From contig NZ_AP024620.1 in the NCBI RefSeq assembly GCF_023734095.1, forward strand, positions 2,414,501 through 2,478,500: a stretch of 64,000 bases of DNA, in the 5' to 3' direction. A program made the position numbers and the translations under genes. The notes beneath the pieces are model-generated. The model saw only the letters and a program-made list of their open reading frames with translations. It was not told where the DNA came from and did no database searches. The DNA comes from Moorella sp. Hama-1. Lineage in GTDB: Bacteria > Bacillota > DSM-521 > Neomoorellales > Neomoorellaceae. Below, piece by piece: positions 45,001 to 51,982 of this stretch; positions within the stretch are counted from its first letter, which is position 1, and every line of letters begins with the position of its first letter.

Positions 45001-45049
45001 TCCAATTCAGGAGTTTTCTGAAAGGTATTGGCCGCATTACGTCACCCAT
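42014..45049 (-). CDS. ygfK: YgfK-like iron-sulfur flavoprotein oxidoreductase (putative selenate reductase subunit)
   Basis: The ATG at 45049 is preceded by GGGGGAAGAGGA; the frame could extend to 45166 but without a site. The product of about 1011 residues matches YgfK size. The N-terminal third resembles dihydroorotate-dehydrogenase-like barrels (SLGYDL/YAGGGDAWNIPGIFA). Then come GltD-type Fe-S cysteines (CTVGCPIGQDVPEY, CTQHCAAKCTR), an FAD site (VAVIGAGPAGLAAGYF), an NAD(P) site (RVAIIGGGNTAMDAARAAR), and C-terminal ferredoxin motifs (CNECGNCATFCPYDGAP). In E. coli ygfK adjoins ssnA and xdhD. Here it probably moves electrons for purine hydroxylases. The selenate reductase name is historical and unproven. 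Confidence 0.88.
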   Translation of the reverse strand: MGDVMRPIPFRKLLNWILEENQKFHSIFGIPRKKFFRPEKGIYRQLFGEYLESVIGPAAGPHTQLAQNIVAAYLAGGRFFELKTVQILDRLELPKPCINAADECYNVEWSTELAIEEAFAEYVKAWFLLHVLQKELWGTDRRGFMFNMSVGYDLQGIKSPKVDGFIEGLKDASSTAIFQECRAVLKEEVDRFAAVDAGFIDGISPHICSSVTLSTMHGCPPAEIETICRYLLAEKKLHTFVKLNPTLLGYDFVRETLDKMGYGYVQLKEESFSHDLQYADGLALVQRLQEFAREQGRGFGVKLSNTLPAQITRGELPGEEMYMSGRALYALTINLAARLAREFNGQLKISYAGGGDAWNIPGIFATGIWPITVATTLLKPGGYLRLQQIAAELAARLADVDGVDVTRLAGLAAGAVKDPNFRKEKKAVPSRKLNRKLPLTDCFVAPCTVGCPIGQDVPEYIRLVGEKRYHEAFELITTKNPLPFITGSICTQHCAAKCTRLDYDEPVLIRSMKKVAAVKGYLAGKAGPPVQSSTRVAVIGAGPAGLAAGYFLARAGLGVTIFDQREKPGGTVAYVIPDFRISGEAINRDLELVQATGVKFQLGASPDLTVAQLREKGFKYVFLAPGAGKSQTLQLKGGGERVTGAVEFLARFKADPQAVRLGKRVAIIGGGNTAMDAARAARRVPGVEEVFIIYRRTRAYMPASREELQEALAEGIILKELLAPYSWSAGILRCQKMQLAAPDASGRPGVVAREGEFEDLAVDAVLAATGQEVDGAFLERNGITRDARGRVVVDQDTNETRVANVFIGGDALRGPATIVEAIADGRKAAAAILAREGLTPPAAARVAFDDDQRLREVNQKKGLLQGPSNDPGQEPPRCLECDFICNICTEVCPNRANVAVQRGNAVFRNRNQIIHVDGMCNECGNCATFCPYDGAPYKDKLTLFWSEEDFNNSQNNGFLLLEDGEEPAFKVRLDGRVLEVKFDAAGRTGAGLDKGVADLILATYQGYRHLF

Positions 45050-45325
45050 TCCTCTTCCCCCCGTTAATAAAATGTGCGCGGGTGAGATAAGGGGGGCAAA
45101 CTGCCTCCCAGGTGGGCGCCAGCCGCCCTTACCCTCTGCACCCTGGATATTCTTTGCAATTAGCAATTAAACCTTATTCGACACCTGCTGCCCGGAATTC
45201 CCAGTTAAACCCTCAGGCTGGAGGGCAACTCCCGCAAGTCGCCTATGCCGCCGGACGGCACCAGCAGCGATCGTGCTACCTCTGACCACATCGGCAATTT
45301 GCTATCAACACAGTTTTATATATAT
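45050..45325 (-). other. Long GC-rich 5' leader of ygfK
   Basis: About 270 nt separate the SigH-like promoter from the ygfK start. The leader contains self-complementary blocks (GCCGTCCGGCGGC; CCCTCCAGCCTGAGGG; AATTGCTAATTGCAAAG). It does not show the purine-aptamer signature seen elsewhere in the cluster, and I could not assign it to a known riboswitch. Confidence 0.45.
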
Positions 45326-45354
45326 TAATTCGACCTAAGTTTATTTAATCCTGC
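45326..45354 (-). promoter_or_regulatory. SigH-like promoter for ygfK
   Basis: On the minus strand, GCAGGATTA (45354-45346) and GTCGAATTA (45334-45326), spacer 11, full consensus match. Confidence 0.65.
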
Positions 45355-45420
45355 TTACTCGAACGTAATTTTTAAGGGTGCTGCTCATCCCGTTGCGGTC
45401 TCGAAGCTCTGCCCCTTTGA

Positions 45421-46356
45421 TTACCTCTCCTCCCGGTCGTAGGGTATGGACAGGGCCCCCGGCGCGCCTACATGCTTGACCATGGTCTGGCGGGTAGCGA
45501 TGATCAGGACGATTACCGTCAGGATATAGGGCAGCATCTTCAGGAAGAAGGAAGGGATAGCGATCTTCGTCGCCGCCTGGAGGGTGTAGGAGAGGGCGTC
45601 GACACCTCCGAAGAGGTAGGAGCCCAGCAGCGCCTTGACCGGGTCCCAGACGGCGAAGATTACCAGGGCCACGGCAATCCAGCCACGGCCGGCAGTCATG
45701 TTCTCCAGCCAGCTGGGGGCATAGGCCAGGGAAAGGAAGGCGCCCCCGGCCCCGGCCAGCATGCCGCCGATGATCACGTAGATATAGCGCAGGGCAAAGA
45801 CATTGACCCCTAGGGCGTCAGCCGCCGCCGGGTTCTCCCCTACCGCCCGCAAATTCAGGCCCGGCCGGGTGCGGTAGAAATAGTACCAGAGGATGGGGAT
45901 TAAGATATAGCTCAAGTAAACCAGGGCGTCATGCCGGAAGAAAATCGGGCCCAGGATCGGGATCTGGGAGAGGACCGGGATAGCTATCGGCTTAAAGCTC
46001 ATGGGCAGGGGAATCCCCACAAAGGGCTTCCCCAGAAAGCCGCTCAACCCGGTGCCGAAGATAGTCAGAGCCAGGCCCGTGACTACCTGGTTGGCCCGCA
46101 GGGTAATGGTTAAAAAGGCGAAAATCAGGGCCGTCGCCCCGGCGGCCAGCAGGGCTACCAGGAACCCCAGCCAGGGGTTGGCGGTCTTGACGGCGACCAT
46201 AAAACCCGTCACCGCCCCGACGAGCATCATTCCCTCCACCCCCAGGTTGAGGATGCCGGCCCGTTCAGCGATAATCTCCCCCAGGGCGGCAAAGAGGATA
46301 GGCGTACCGGCGGTAATGGCCGCCGCCAGGGTGGCAATCCAAACCGAGTTTTCCAT
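45421..46356 (-). CDS. ABC transporter permease, nucleoside/purine type (NupQ/YufQ-like)
   Basis: The 311-residue membrane protein (about 9 hydrophobic segments) has ILFAALGEIIAERAGILNLG near the N-terminus and the ABC-binding loop GENPAAADALGVNVFALRY. This is the shorter permease of the BMP-dependent nucleoside importers (family of RbsC-like permeases). It pairs with the next permease and the double-cassette ATPase upstream. It is the last gene of the three-gene operon. Confidence 0.9.
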   Translation of the reverse strand: MENSVWIATLAAAITAGTPILFAALGEIIAERAGILNLGVEGMMLVGAVTGFMVAVKTANPWLGFLVALLAAGATALIFAFLTITLRANQVVTGLALTIFGTGLSGFLGKPFVGIPLPMSFKPIAIPVLSQIPILGPIFFRHDALVYLSYILIPILWYYFYRTRPGLNLRAVGENPAAADALGVNVFALRYIYVIIGGMLAGAGGAFLSLAYAPSWLENMTAGRGWIAVALVIFAVWDPVKALLGSYLFGGVDALSYTLQAATKIAIPSFFLKMLPYILTVIVLIIATRQTMVKHVGAPGALSIPYDREER

Positions 46357-46357
46357 G

Positions 46358-47503
46358 TTATTTACCCTCCTTGATGCCGAAATGCAGCCGGTAGTGGGTC
46401 AGGATCTCGCCCCCGAGGACAAAGAAGAGGATGGCTCCCTGGAGCATAGAAACCGTCGCCGCCGGCACCCCGGAGGTCTGGACGCTGTAGCCACCGACAA
46501 TCAGACCGCCGAAGAGGATGGAGACCAGGATAATGGTTGCCGGGTGGAGCTTGGCCAGCCAGGCGACGATAATAGCAGTATAGCCGTAGCCCGGGGAGAT
46601 GCCGTGCTGGAGGCGGTGGGTGATACCGGCCACCTCGCTCATGCCGGCCAGCCCGGCCAGGGCGCCACTGAGGAGCATAACCAGGATAATATTGCGCTCG
46701 ATATTCATGCCGGCATAACGGGCGGCCCGGGGACTCTCGCCGATAACCCGGATCTCGTAGCCCCAGCGCGTGCGCCAGAGGATAATTGCCAGGATTACGG
46801 CCGCCACCAGGGCAAAGATCAAGCCCAGGTGCACCCGGGTGCCGGCGATGGTCGGCAACGTGGCGGCGTCGCTAAAGGGAGCAGTCAGGGGAAAGTTGAA
46901 TCCCTTGGGGTCCTTCCAGGGGCCGTAGACCAGGTAATCCACCCAGAGGATGGCTACATAGTTTAGCATCAAAGTGGTGATGACCTCGTTGACACCCCAT
47001 TTCGCCCGGGGCAGGGCCGGGAGCAAGCCCCACAGGGCTCCCATCAGGCATCCAGCCAGGAACATGACCGGCAGCATTATATAGGCCGGTAAATGAGGAA
47101 AGGTCAGGGCTACCCAGCTGGCGCCAAAGGCGCCCATATAGAACTGGCCCTCAGCGCCGATGTTCCAAAGGAGCATGCGGAAGGCCACCGAAACCCCTAA
47201 GCCCGCCAGCATCAGGGGGATGGCCTTGACGATGGTCTCCGAGATGCCGTACTTGGAGCCGATAGCTCCATTGAGCATACTCTGGTAGACCTTCATGGGT
47301 TGAAAGCCGGTGGCCGCCAGGAAGATGGCGCCTACGGCCAGGGCCAGGACGACAGAGATAACGGGAACCACTACAGCCATGAAGCGTGAGGGCTCCAGGC
47401 GCTTTTCCCAGGTTATGAAAGGTCTGGAAGTAGCCCCTGAACCCTGGCCGGTACTTTTGGATTTAGGTGCAGGTGCAGGTGTAGGTGTAGGTGTAGCTGG
47501 CAT
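46358..47503 (-). CDS. ABC transporter permease, nucleoside/purine type (NupP/YufP-like)
   Basis: This 381-residue permease shows GYEIRVIGESPRAARYAGMN, the coupling-helix motif, and NIGAEGQFYMGAFGASWVAL. Its cytosolic N-terminus carries a run of Pro-Thr and Pro-Ala pairs (PATPTPTPAPAPKSKS) encoded by 6-bp DNA repeats (GGTGTA/GGTGCA, about 47466-47500). The start overlaps the ATPase stop by one base (TGATG). It is followed by the second permease after one base. Confidence 0.9.
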   Translation of the reverse strand: MPATPTPTPAPAPKSKSTGQGSGATSRPFITWEKRLEPSRFMAVVVPVISVVLALAVGAIFLAATGFQPMKVYQSMLNGAIGSKYGISETIVKAIPLMLAGLGVSVAFRMLLWNIGAEGQFYMGAFGASWVALTFPHLPAYIMLPVMFLAGCLMGALWGLLPALPRAKWGVNEVITTLMLNYVAILWVDYLVYGPWKDPKGFNFPLTAPFSDAATLPTIAGTRVHLGLIFALVAAVILAIILWRTRWGYEIRVIGESPRAARYAGMNIERNIILVMLLSGALAGLAGMSEVAGITHRLQHGISPGYGYTAIIVAWLAKLHPATIILVSILFGGLIVGGYSVQTSGVPAATVSMLQGAILFFVLGGEILTHYRLHFGIKEGK

Positions 47504-49020
47504 CAGGCTCCGACCTCCATTCTTTTCGCCCCGGCCATCATCAGGCCCAGTTCCTCGATACTGGCTTTTTCGGTAGCCACCAGGCCCATAACCTGGCCCT
47601 CGTACATAACGGCGATGCGATCGGCCAGGCGGAAGAGCTCTTCCAGGTCCTCAGAAATCAGGAGGATGGCCGTACCGGCGGCCCGTTGCTCCAGGAGCAG
47701 GCGATGGACGGCCTCGGTGGCGCCCACATCCAGGCCCCGGGCCGGGTAGACCGCCACCAGCAGGCGCGGCCGGGAAGAGATCTCCCGGGCCAGGAGCAAC
47801 CGCTGCAGGTTGCCGCCGGACATCATCTTCACCGGTGCCTCCAGCCCGGCCATTTTGACTTTAAAATGTTCCACCAGTTCGTTGGCCCACTGGCGTGCCG
47901 CCCGGCGGTTCATCAGGGTCTTACCCCAGCGGGCATGGCGATACTCCTTCAGGAGCAGGTTGTCCACGGCGCCCAGGTTGGGTATCAGCCCCGTACCCAG
48001 GCGGTCCTCGGGTATATAACCTACCCCGGCCTTGATGACCCGGCAAGGGTCGCACTGGCCGAGTTCCTGGCCGGCAACAGTAATGCTCCCCCCGCGGCGG
48101 GGCCGTAAGCCGGCAATAACCTCCGCCAGTTCCCGCTGGCCGTTACCGGCCACCCCGGCAATACCCAGGATCTCTCCGGCGTAGACCTCCAGGTTTATAC
48201 CCTGCAGGGCCGGCAGGCCCTTATCGTTTAAGGCCCTTAAATCTTTAATCTCCAGGATTTTGGCGCCCCTCTGGGCGGCGGGCTTATCCCCCTGCCAGGC
48301 TATCTCCCGGCCGACCATCATCCGCGCCAGTTCTTTTTCGCTGGTTTCGGCCTTCGGCACCGTGGCCACTGTTTTACCGCCCCGGAGAATGGTAATGGTA
48401 TCGGAGGCGTCCATGACCTCCTGCAATTTATGGGTGATGAAAATTACGGCGCAACCCTGGGCGGCCATTTTCTTCAAGGTCAGGTAGAGATCCCGGGCCT
48501 CCTGAGGAGTCAGTACGGCCGTCGGCTCATCCAGGATCAAAACCCGCGCTTTCCGATACAGGAGCTTGATAATCTCCACCCGCTGTTGCTCCCCTACTGA
48601 GAGCTGCCAGATTCGGGCCTGGGGGTCCACCTGGAGGCCGTACTCCCTGGAGAGGCTGGCTATCTCCCCGGCCAGCTGATTTAGATTGAGTTTAAGGCCC
48701 CCTTTGAGCCCCAGGGCGACATTCTCCGTTACCGTAAAGGGCGCCACCAGGCGAAAGTGCTGGTGGACCATACCGATACCCGCCGCAATGGCGTCCCTGG
48801 GGGAACGAAAGTTGACCCGCTGCCCGTCCAGGTAGATCTCGCCGCCGTCGGGCCGGTAGAGACCTGTCAGGACGCTCATGAGGGTGCTCTTGCCGGCCCC
48901 GTTCTCCCCCAGCAGGGCGTGAATCTCACCGGAGTGAACGGCCAGATTAACCCCGTCATTGGCCACCACACCCGGGAAAACCTTGGTGATCCCCCGCATC
49001 TCAACCAGCGGTACTGTCAT
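47503..49020 (-). CDS. ABC transporter ATP-binding protein, two cassettes (NupO/YufO-like)
   Basis: The 505-residue protein holds two ABC domains: Walker A GENGAGKSTLMSVLTG and signature LSVGEQQRVEIIKLLY with LILDEPTAVLTPQEA in the first; GVAGNGQRELAEVIAG (degenerate Walker A) and MSGGNLQRLLLAREI in the second. The layout is that of sugar/nucleoside importers served by BMP-type binding proteins. An AAGGAGG site precedes the ATG. The first gene after a SigH-like promoter at 49192-49221. Confidence 0.93.
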   Translation of the reverse strand: MTVPLVEMRGITKVFPGVVANDGVNLAVHSGEIHALLGENGAGKSTLMSVLTGLYRPDGGEIYLDGQRVNFRSPRDAIAAGIGMVHQHFRLVAPFTVTENVALGLKGGLKLNLNQLAGEIASLSREYGLQVDPQARIWQLSVGEQQRVEIIKLLYRKARVLILDEPTAVLTPQEARDLYLTLKKMAAQGCAVIFITHKLQEVMDASDTITILRGGKTVATVPKAETSEKELARMMVGREIAWQGDKPAAQRGAKILEIKDLRALNDKGLPALQGINLEVYAGEILGIAGVAGNGQRELAEVIAGLRPRRGGSITVAGQELGQCDPCRVIKAGVGYIPEDRLGTGLIPNLGAVDNLLLKEYRHARWGKTLMNRRAARQWANELVEHFKVKMAGLEAPVKMMSGGNLQRLLLAREISSRPRLLVAVYPARGLDVGATEAVHRLLLEQRAAGTAILLISEDLEELFRLADRIAVMYEGQVMGLVATEKASIEELGLMMAGAKRMEVGA

Positions 49021-49191
49021 GCCCGTATTCCTCCTTGAGAGGTAAACGTATATCCTGCGGTAACCCCATGGATCTGCACGGCCTCATATCATAATTTCCC
49101 TGTTTCCTCCGGTCGTACCCGGTAGTTCCCGGGCAATCACCCCGGGGGTAGCACCAGGCACTACCCCTCCCGAAAACCAGGTTTATTAATT

Positions 49192-49221
49192 AAATTCGCG
49201 GCGGCCAGTTCGAATTCCTGC
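49192..49221 (-). promoter_or_regulatory. SigH-like promoter for the ABC transporter operon
   Basis: On the minus strand, GCAGGAATT (49221-49213) and CGCGAATTT (49200-49192), spacer 12. The rest of the 316-bp gap to the lipoprotein gene contains its terminator and no gene. Confidence 0.55.
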
Positions 49222-49292
49222 CCACCGCAGTTATTTATCATTAAATTTTTGAGTAATTATTATTATGACATTTAACCCGGTAACTATGGTAA

Positions 49293-49319
49293 GGGCCGTG
49301 GAAATAAATCCCACGGCCC
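49293..49319 (-). terminator. Hairpin after the BMP lipoprotein gene
   Basis: GGGCCGTGG and CCACGGCCC form a perfect 9-bp stem with a 9-nt loop 18 bp past the stop. There is no strong T-run, so termination is likely but not certain. Confidence 0.6.
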
Positions 49320-49336
49320 CACCTTTAAAGAGACCT

Positions 49337-50479
49337 TTATTTCGGGATTTCGCCCTCGACACCTTCGACGAACCAGTTGAAGCCCAGGATTTCGTCCATG
49401 CTCATCTTCTGCCCTTCCTGGACCCGGACCTTACCGCTCTGGTCCTTAATGGGGCCCTGGAAGACGAAGAATTTGCCGTCAATAATCTCTTGCTTCTTCT
49501 TTTCTACCAGGTCGCGGACATCCTGGGGCACCATCTTGTTGAAGGGCGACAGGCCGATGATCCCGTCCTTCAGGGTCCCATAGTACTGGTCAGGTTTCCA
49601 GGTACCGTTTTTCACGGCTTCTACCGTCTTCACATAGTAGGGGCCCCAGTTCCAGATAGGGGAAGTCAGGGTGGCATTGGGGGCGAACTGGCTCATATCG
49701 CTATCATAGCCGATACCGTAGGCACCTTTCTCCTGGGCTGCCTGTTGCGGTCCCGGGGTGTCCTGGTGCTGGGCGATGACATCGCACCCGGAATCCAGCA
49801 GGCTCAAAGCCGCCTGCTTTTCCGCCGCCGGGTCGTACCAGGTATTGGTCCAAACTACCTTCACCTTAACATTGGGGTTAACCGAACGCGCCCCCAGGGT
49901 AAAGGCATTGATGCCACGGACGACCTCGGGTATGGGATGGGCAGCGACAAAGCCCAGGACATTTTTCTTGGTCATCTTACCGGCCACCATACCCGAGAGG
50001 TAACGGGCTTCTTCCATGGCGCCGAAGTAGGTCCCCACATTATCTGCCGTCTTGTAACCGGAGCAATGCATAAAGATAACGTTGGGATATTTCTTGGCTA
50101 CGTTGATTACGTAATCCATGTAACCGAAGCTGGTGGCAAAGATGATTTTATTGCCTTTTTCGGCCAGTTCGGTGAGCACACGCTCAACGTCGGCCCCTTC
50201 GGGAACGTTCTCCATGTAGCTGGTCTCTACCCAGGGTAGTTTTTGTTCCAGGTACTTGCGTCCCTGGTCATGCTCCCAGCTCCAGCCGGCGTCACCCACC
50301 GGACCTACATAAACAAAAGCCACCTTCATTTTCTGGTTCTGATCCTGGCCGCCGCTGGCCGCCTTATCGCCGCTCTTATTATCAGTAGCAGCTTTCTCAC
50401 CGCCGCCGCAACCGACGCCAGCCGCCGCTACTACCAGGGCCAGCAACAGGATAACCAGCATCCGTAATCCTTTCCTCAT
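49337..50479 (-). CDS. BMP family basic membrane lipoprotein, purine nucleoside binding
   Basis: The 380-residue precursor has a lipoprotein signal (MLVILLLALVVAAAGVGCGG) and a Ser/Lys-rich linker, then a BMP/PnrA fold: MKVAFVYVGPVGDAGWSWEH, NKIIFATSFGYMDYV, VIFMHCSGYK, NVGTYFGAMEEARYLSGMVA, CDVIAQHQDTPGPQQAAQ, GIGYDSDMSQFAPNATLTS. It captures purine nucleosides or bases for the ABC importer encoded just downstream. A purine riboswitch precedes it. It forms a separate transcription unit from the ATPase/permeases. Confidence 0.92.
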   Translation of the reverse strand: MRKGLRMLVILLLALVVAAAGVGCGGGEKAATDNKSGDKAASGGQDQNQKMKVAFVYVGPVGDAGWSWEHDQGRKYLEQKLPWVETSYMENVPEGADVERVLTELAEKGNKIIFATSFGYMDYVINVAKKYPNVIFMHCSGYKTADNVGTYFGAMEEARYLSGMVAGKMTKKNVLGFVAAHPIPEVVRGINAFTLGARSVNPNVKVKVVWTNTWYDPAAEKQAALSLLDSGCDVIAQHQDTPGPQQAAQEKGAYGIGYDSDMSQFAPNATLTSPIWNWGPYYVKTVEAVKNGTWKPDQYYGTLKDGIIGLSPFNKMVPQDVRDLVEKKKQEIIDGKFFVFQGPIKDQSGKVRVQEGQKMSMDEILGFNWFVEGVEGEIPK

Positions 50480-50641
50480 ACGCTCCCGCAGCTTGTTAGC
50501 TACGGACTACACCTCCTTGATTTTGGATTGTCCTACTGCCAACTTGTTACTCTCCTCCTATCCGGCCAGCTACCCCTCACTTTCGCACCCCTCACCTCCT
50601 AAAAGGTTTTAAAACTTTTACACAGAAACCTTAATATAATG

Positions 50642-50713
50642 AAAAACCAGGTATACCGCCAGGCTACAATAGAGAATAACCCTTCGTAGCCAAGGTGATT
50701 CCGGTCACCTGGT
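50642..50713 (-). terminator. Candidate alternative terminator of the purine riboswitch (BMP gene)
   Basis: On the minus strand ACCAGGT (50713-50707) can pair with ACCTGGT (50652-50646), followed by TTTTT. Inside, GGCTAC (50691-50686) pairs with GTAGCC (50667-50662). Forming this stem destroys P3 and the J3/1-P1 strand of the aptamer. Confidence 0.55.
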
Positions 50714-50749
50714 AGAAACCCCCGAACCCATTTCCGGGATTATACGAAG
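50682..50749 (-). ncRNA. Purine riboswitch, guanine-type, upstream of BMP lipoprotein gene
   Basis: On the minus strand the P1 strands CTTCGTA and TACGAAG enclose TATAATCC, a P2 hairpin with loop AATGGG, the invariant J2/3 GTTTCTACC, a P3 hairpin with loop CCGGAA, and the J3/1 GGCTAC. The C in GCTAC matches the specificity-determining position 74 (C = guanine/hypoxanthine, U = adenine). The gene starts about 200 nt downstream. Confidence 0.92.
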
Positions 50750-50788
50750 ACTCCTGTAAAGGAAGACTTCCATTTTTTAATGTTTATT

Positions 50789-50817
50789 AAGTTCGCCGTC
50801 CAGGCGCAAAATCCTGC
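50789..50817 (-). promoter_or_regulatory. SigH-like promoter for the BMP riboswitch transcript
   Basis: On the minus strand, GCAGGATTT (50817-50809) and GGCGAACTT (50797-50789), spacer 11. The -10 reads GAAC rather than GAAT. It lies 40 bp upstream of the aptamer. Confidence 0.5.
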
Positions 50818-50959
50818 TAGATTCTTAAAAGTTGACCGGATAAAGTTGTTGTTTTAAATGTATACTGTATAAAAGTTTTCTTTTTTAAAGGAGATCACAT
50901 CCCGGCGTCGAATATAATAGTGATAATAAAGCTGTACTTAATTTTTGGAGGGATTCTTG

Positions 50960-51949
50960 ATGGCTAAATGGAACGTTTACGTTACCCGCCTGGTGCCCCA
51001 GCCGGCCCTGGATCTCCTGGCCGAATACTGCGACCTGGAGATCAACCCCGAAGACCGGGTCCTGACCAGGGCCGAACTCCTGGACAAGGTCCGGGGCCGC
51101 GATGCTGTCCTCTGCCTCCTGACGGACATTCTGGATGACGAGGTATTTACCGCTGCTAAAGGGGCCAAAATCTTTGCCAACGTGGCCGTCGGCTTTAACA
51201 ATGTCGATCTGGAAGCAGCCACCCGCCACGGCATCATGATCAGCAATACCCCGGGCGTCCTGACGGAAGCTACGGCCGATATGGCTTGGGCCCTGCTCTT
51301 TGCCGTCGCCCGGCGGGTAGTGGAGGGCGATAAATTCACCCGCGCCGGCAAATACAAAGGCTGGGGTCCCCTGCTGATGCTCGGTCAGGAGATTACCGGT
51401 AAAACCCTGGGGGTTTTCGGCGCCGGCCGCATTGGTACTGCCTTTGCCCGTAAAGCGAAGGGCTTCGATATGAAAGTCCTCTACCATGATGTTCAACCAA
51501 GTAAGGCCTTCGAAGAGGCCACCGGCGGCACCTTCGTCGACAAGGAAACCCTGCTCAAGGAAGCTGATTTCATTTCCCTGCATGTACCGTTAATGCCCTC
51601 CACCACCCACCTTATCAGCGCGCCGGAACTGAAACTGATGAAGAAATCGGCCATTCTGATTAACACCTCCCGCGGTCCTGTCGTCGATGAACAGGCCCTG
51701 GTCCAGGCCCTCCAGGAAAAGGAGATCTGGGGCGCCGGCCTGGATGTCTTCGAGAACGAGCCGCAACTGGCCCCGGGCCTGGTCGACCTGGAGAACGTGG
51801 TGGTCTGCCCCCACATCGCCAGCGCCACCTGGGAAACCCGCACCAATATGGCCCTTATGGCCGCCCGCAACCTGCTGGCCGCCCTGCGGGGCGAACTGCC
51901 GCCCCAGTGCCTGAACCCGGAGGTCTACTACCAGCAACAGGGTAAATAA
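50960..51949 (+). CDS. D-isomer-specific 2-hydroxyacid dehydrogenase (hydroxypyruvate/glyoxylate reductase type)
   Basis: The ATG at 50960 follows TTTGGAGGGATTCTTG. The 329-residue protein has the Rossmann motif GVFGAGRIGTAFARKAKGF, catalytic Arg in INTSRGPVVDEQAL, and Glu and His in FENEPQLAPGL and VVVCPHIASAT. It most resembles D-glycerate dehydrogenases, which reduce hydroxypyruvate or glyoxylate with NAD(P)H. It is followed 33 bp later by a class I aminotransferase, so the pair may interconvert serine, glycine, glyoxylate and glycerate, linking to purine-derived carbon. Confidence 0.87.
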   Translation: MAKWNVYVTRLVPQPALDLLAEYCDLEINPEDRVLTRAELLDKVRGRDAVLCLLTDILDDEVFTAAKGAKIFANVAVGFNNVDLEAATRHGIMISNTPGVLTEATADMAWALLFAVARRVVEGDKFTRAGKYKGWGPLLMLGQEITGKTLGVFGAGRIGTAFARKAKGFDMKVLYHDVQPSKAFEEATGGTFVDKETLLKEADFISLHVPLMPSTTHLISAPELKLMKKSAILINTSRGPVVDEQALVQALQEKEIWGAGLDVFENEPQLAPGLVDLENVVVCPHIASATWETRTNMALMAARNLLAALRGELPPQCLNPEVYYQQQGK

Positions 51950-51982
51950 GTTAACACCCTATTTTTTAAGGAGGAGAAACCC

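Noticed and set aside
42014-45049. Assigning ygfK as a true selenate reductase
   Set aside because: The name comes from early E. coli work; the sequence shows an Fe-S flavoprotein electron-transfer enzyme without a molybdopterin catalytic domain.
45170-45300. Molybdenum-cofactor riboswitch in the ygfK leader
   Set aside because: Gene context would fit, but I cannot identify the conserved core, so it is listed only as an unassigned leader.
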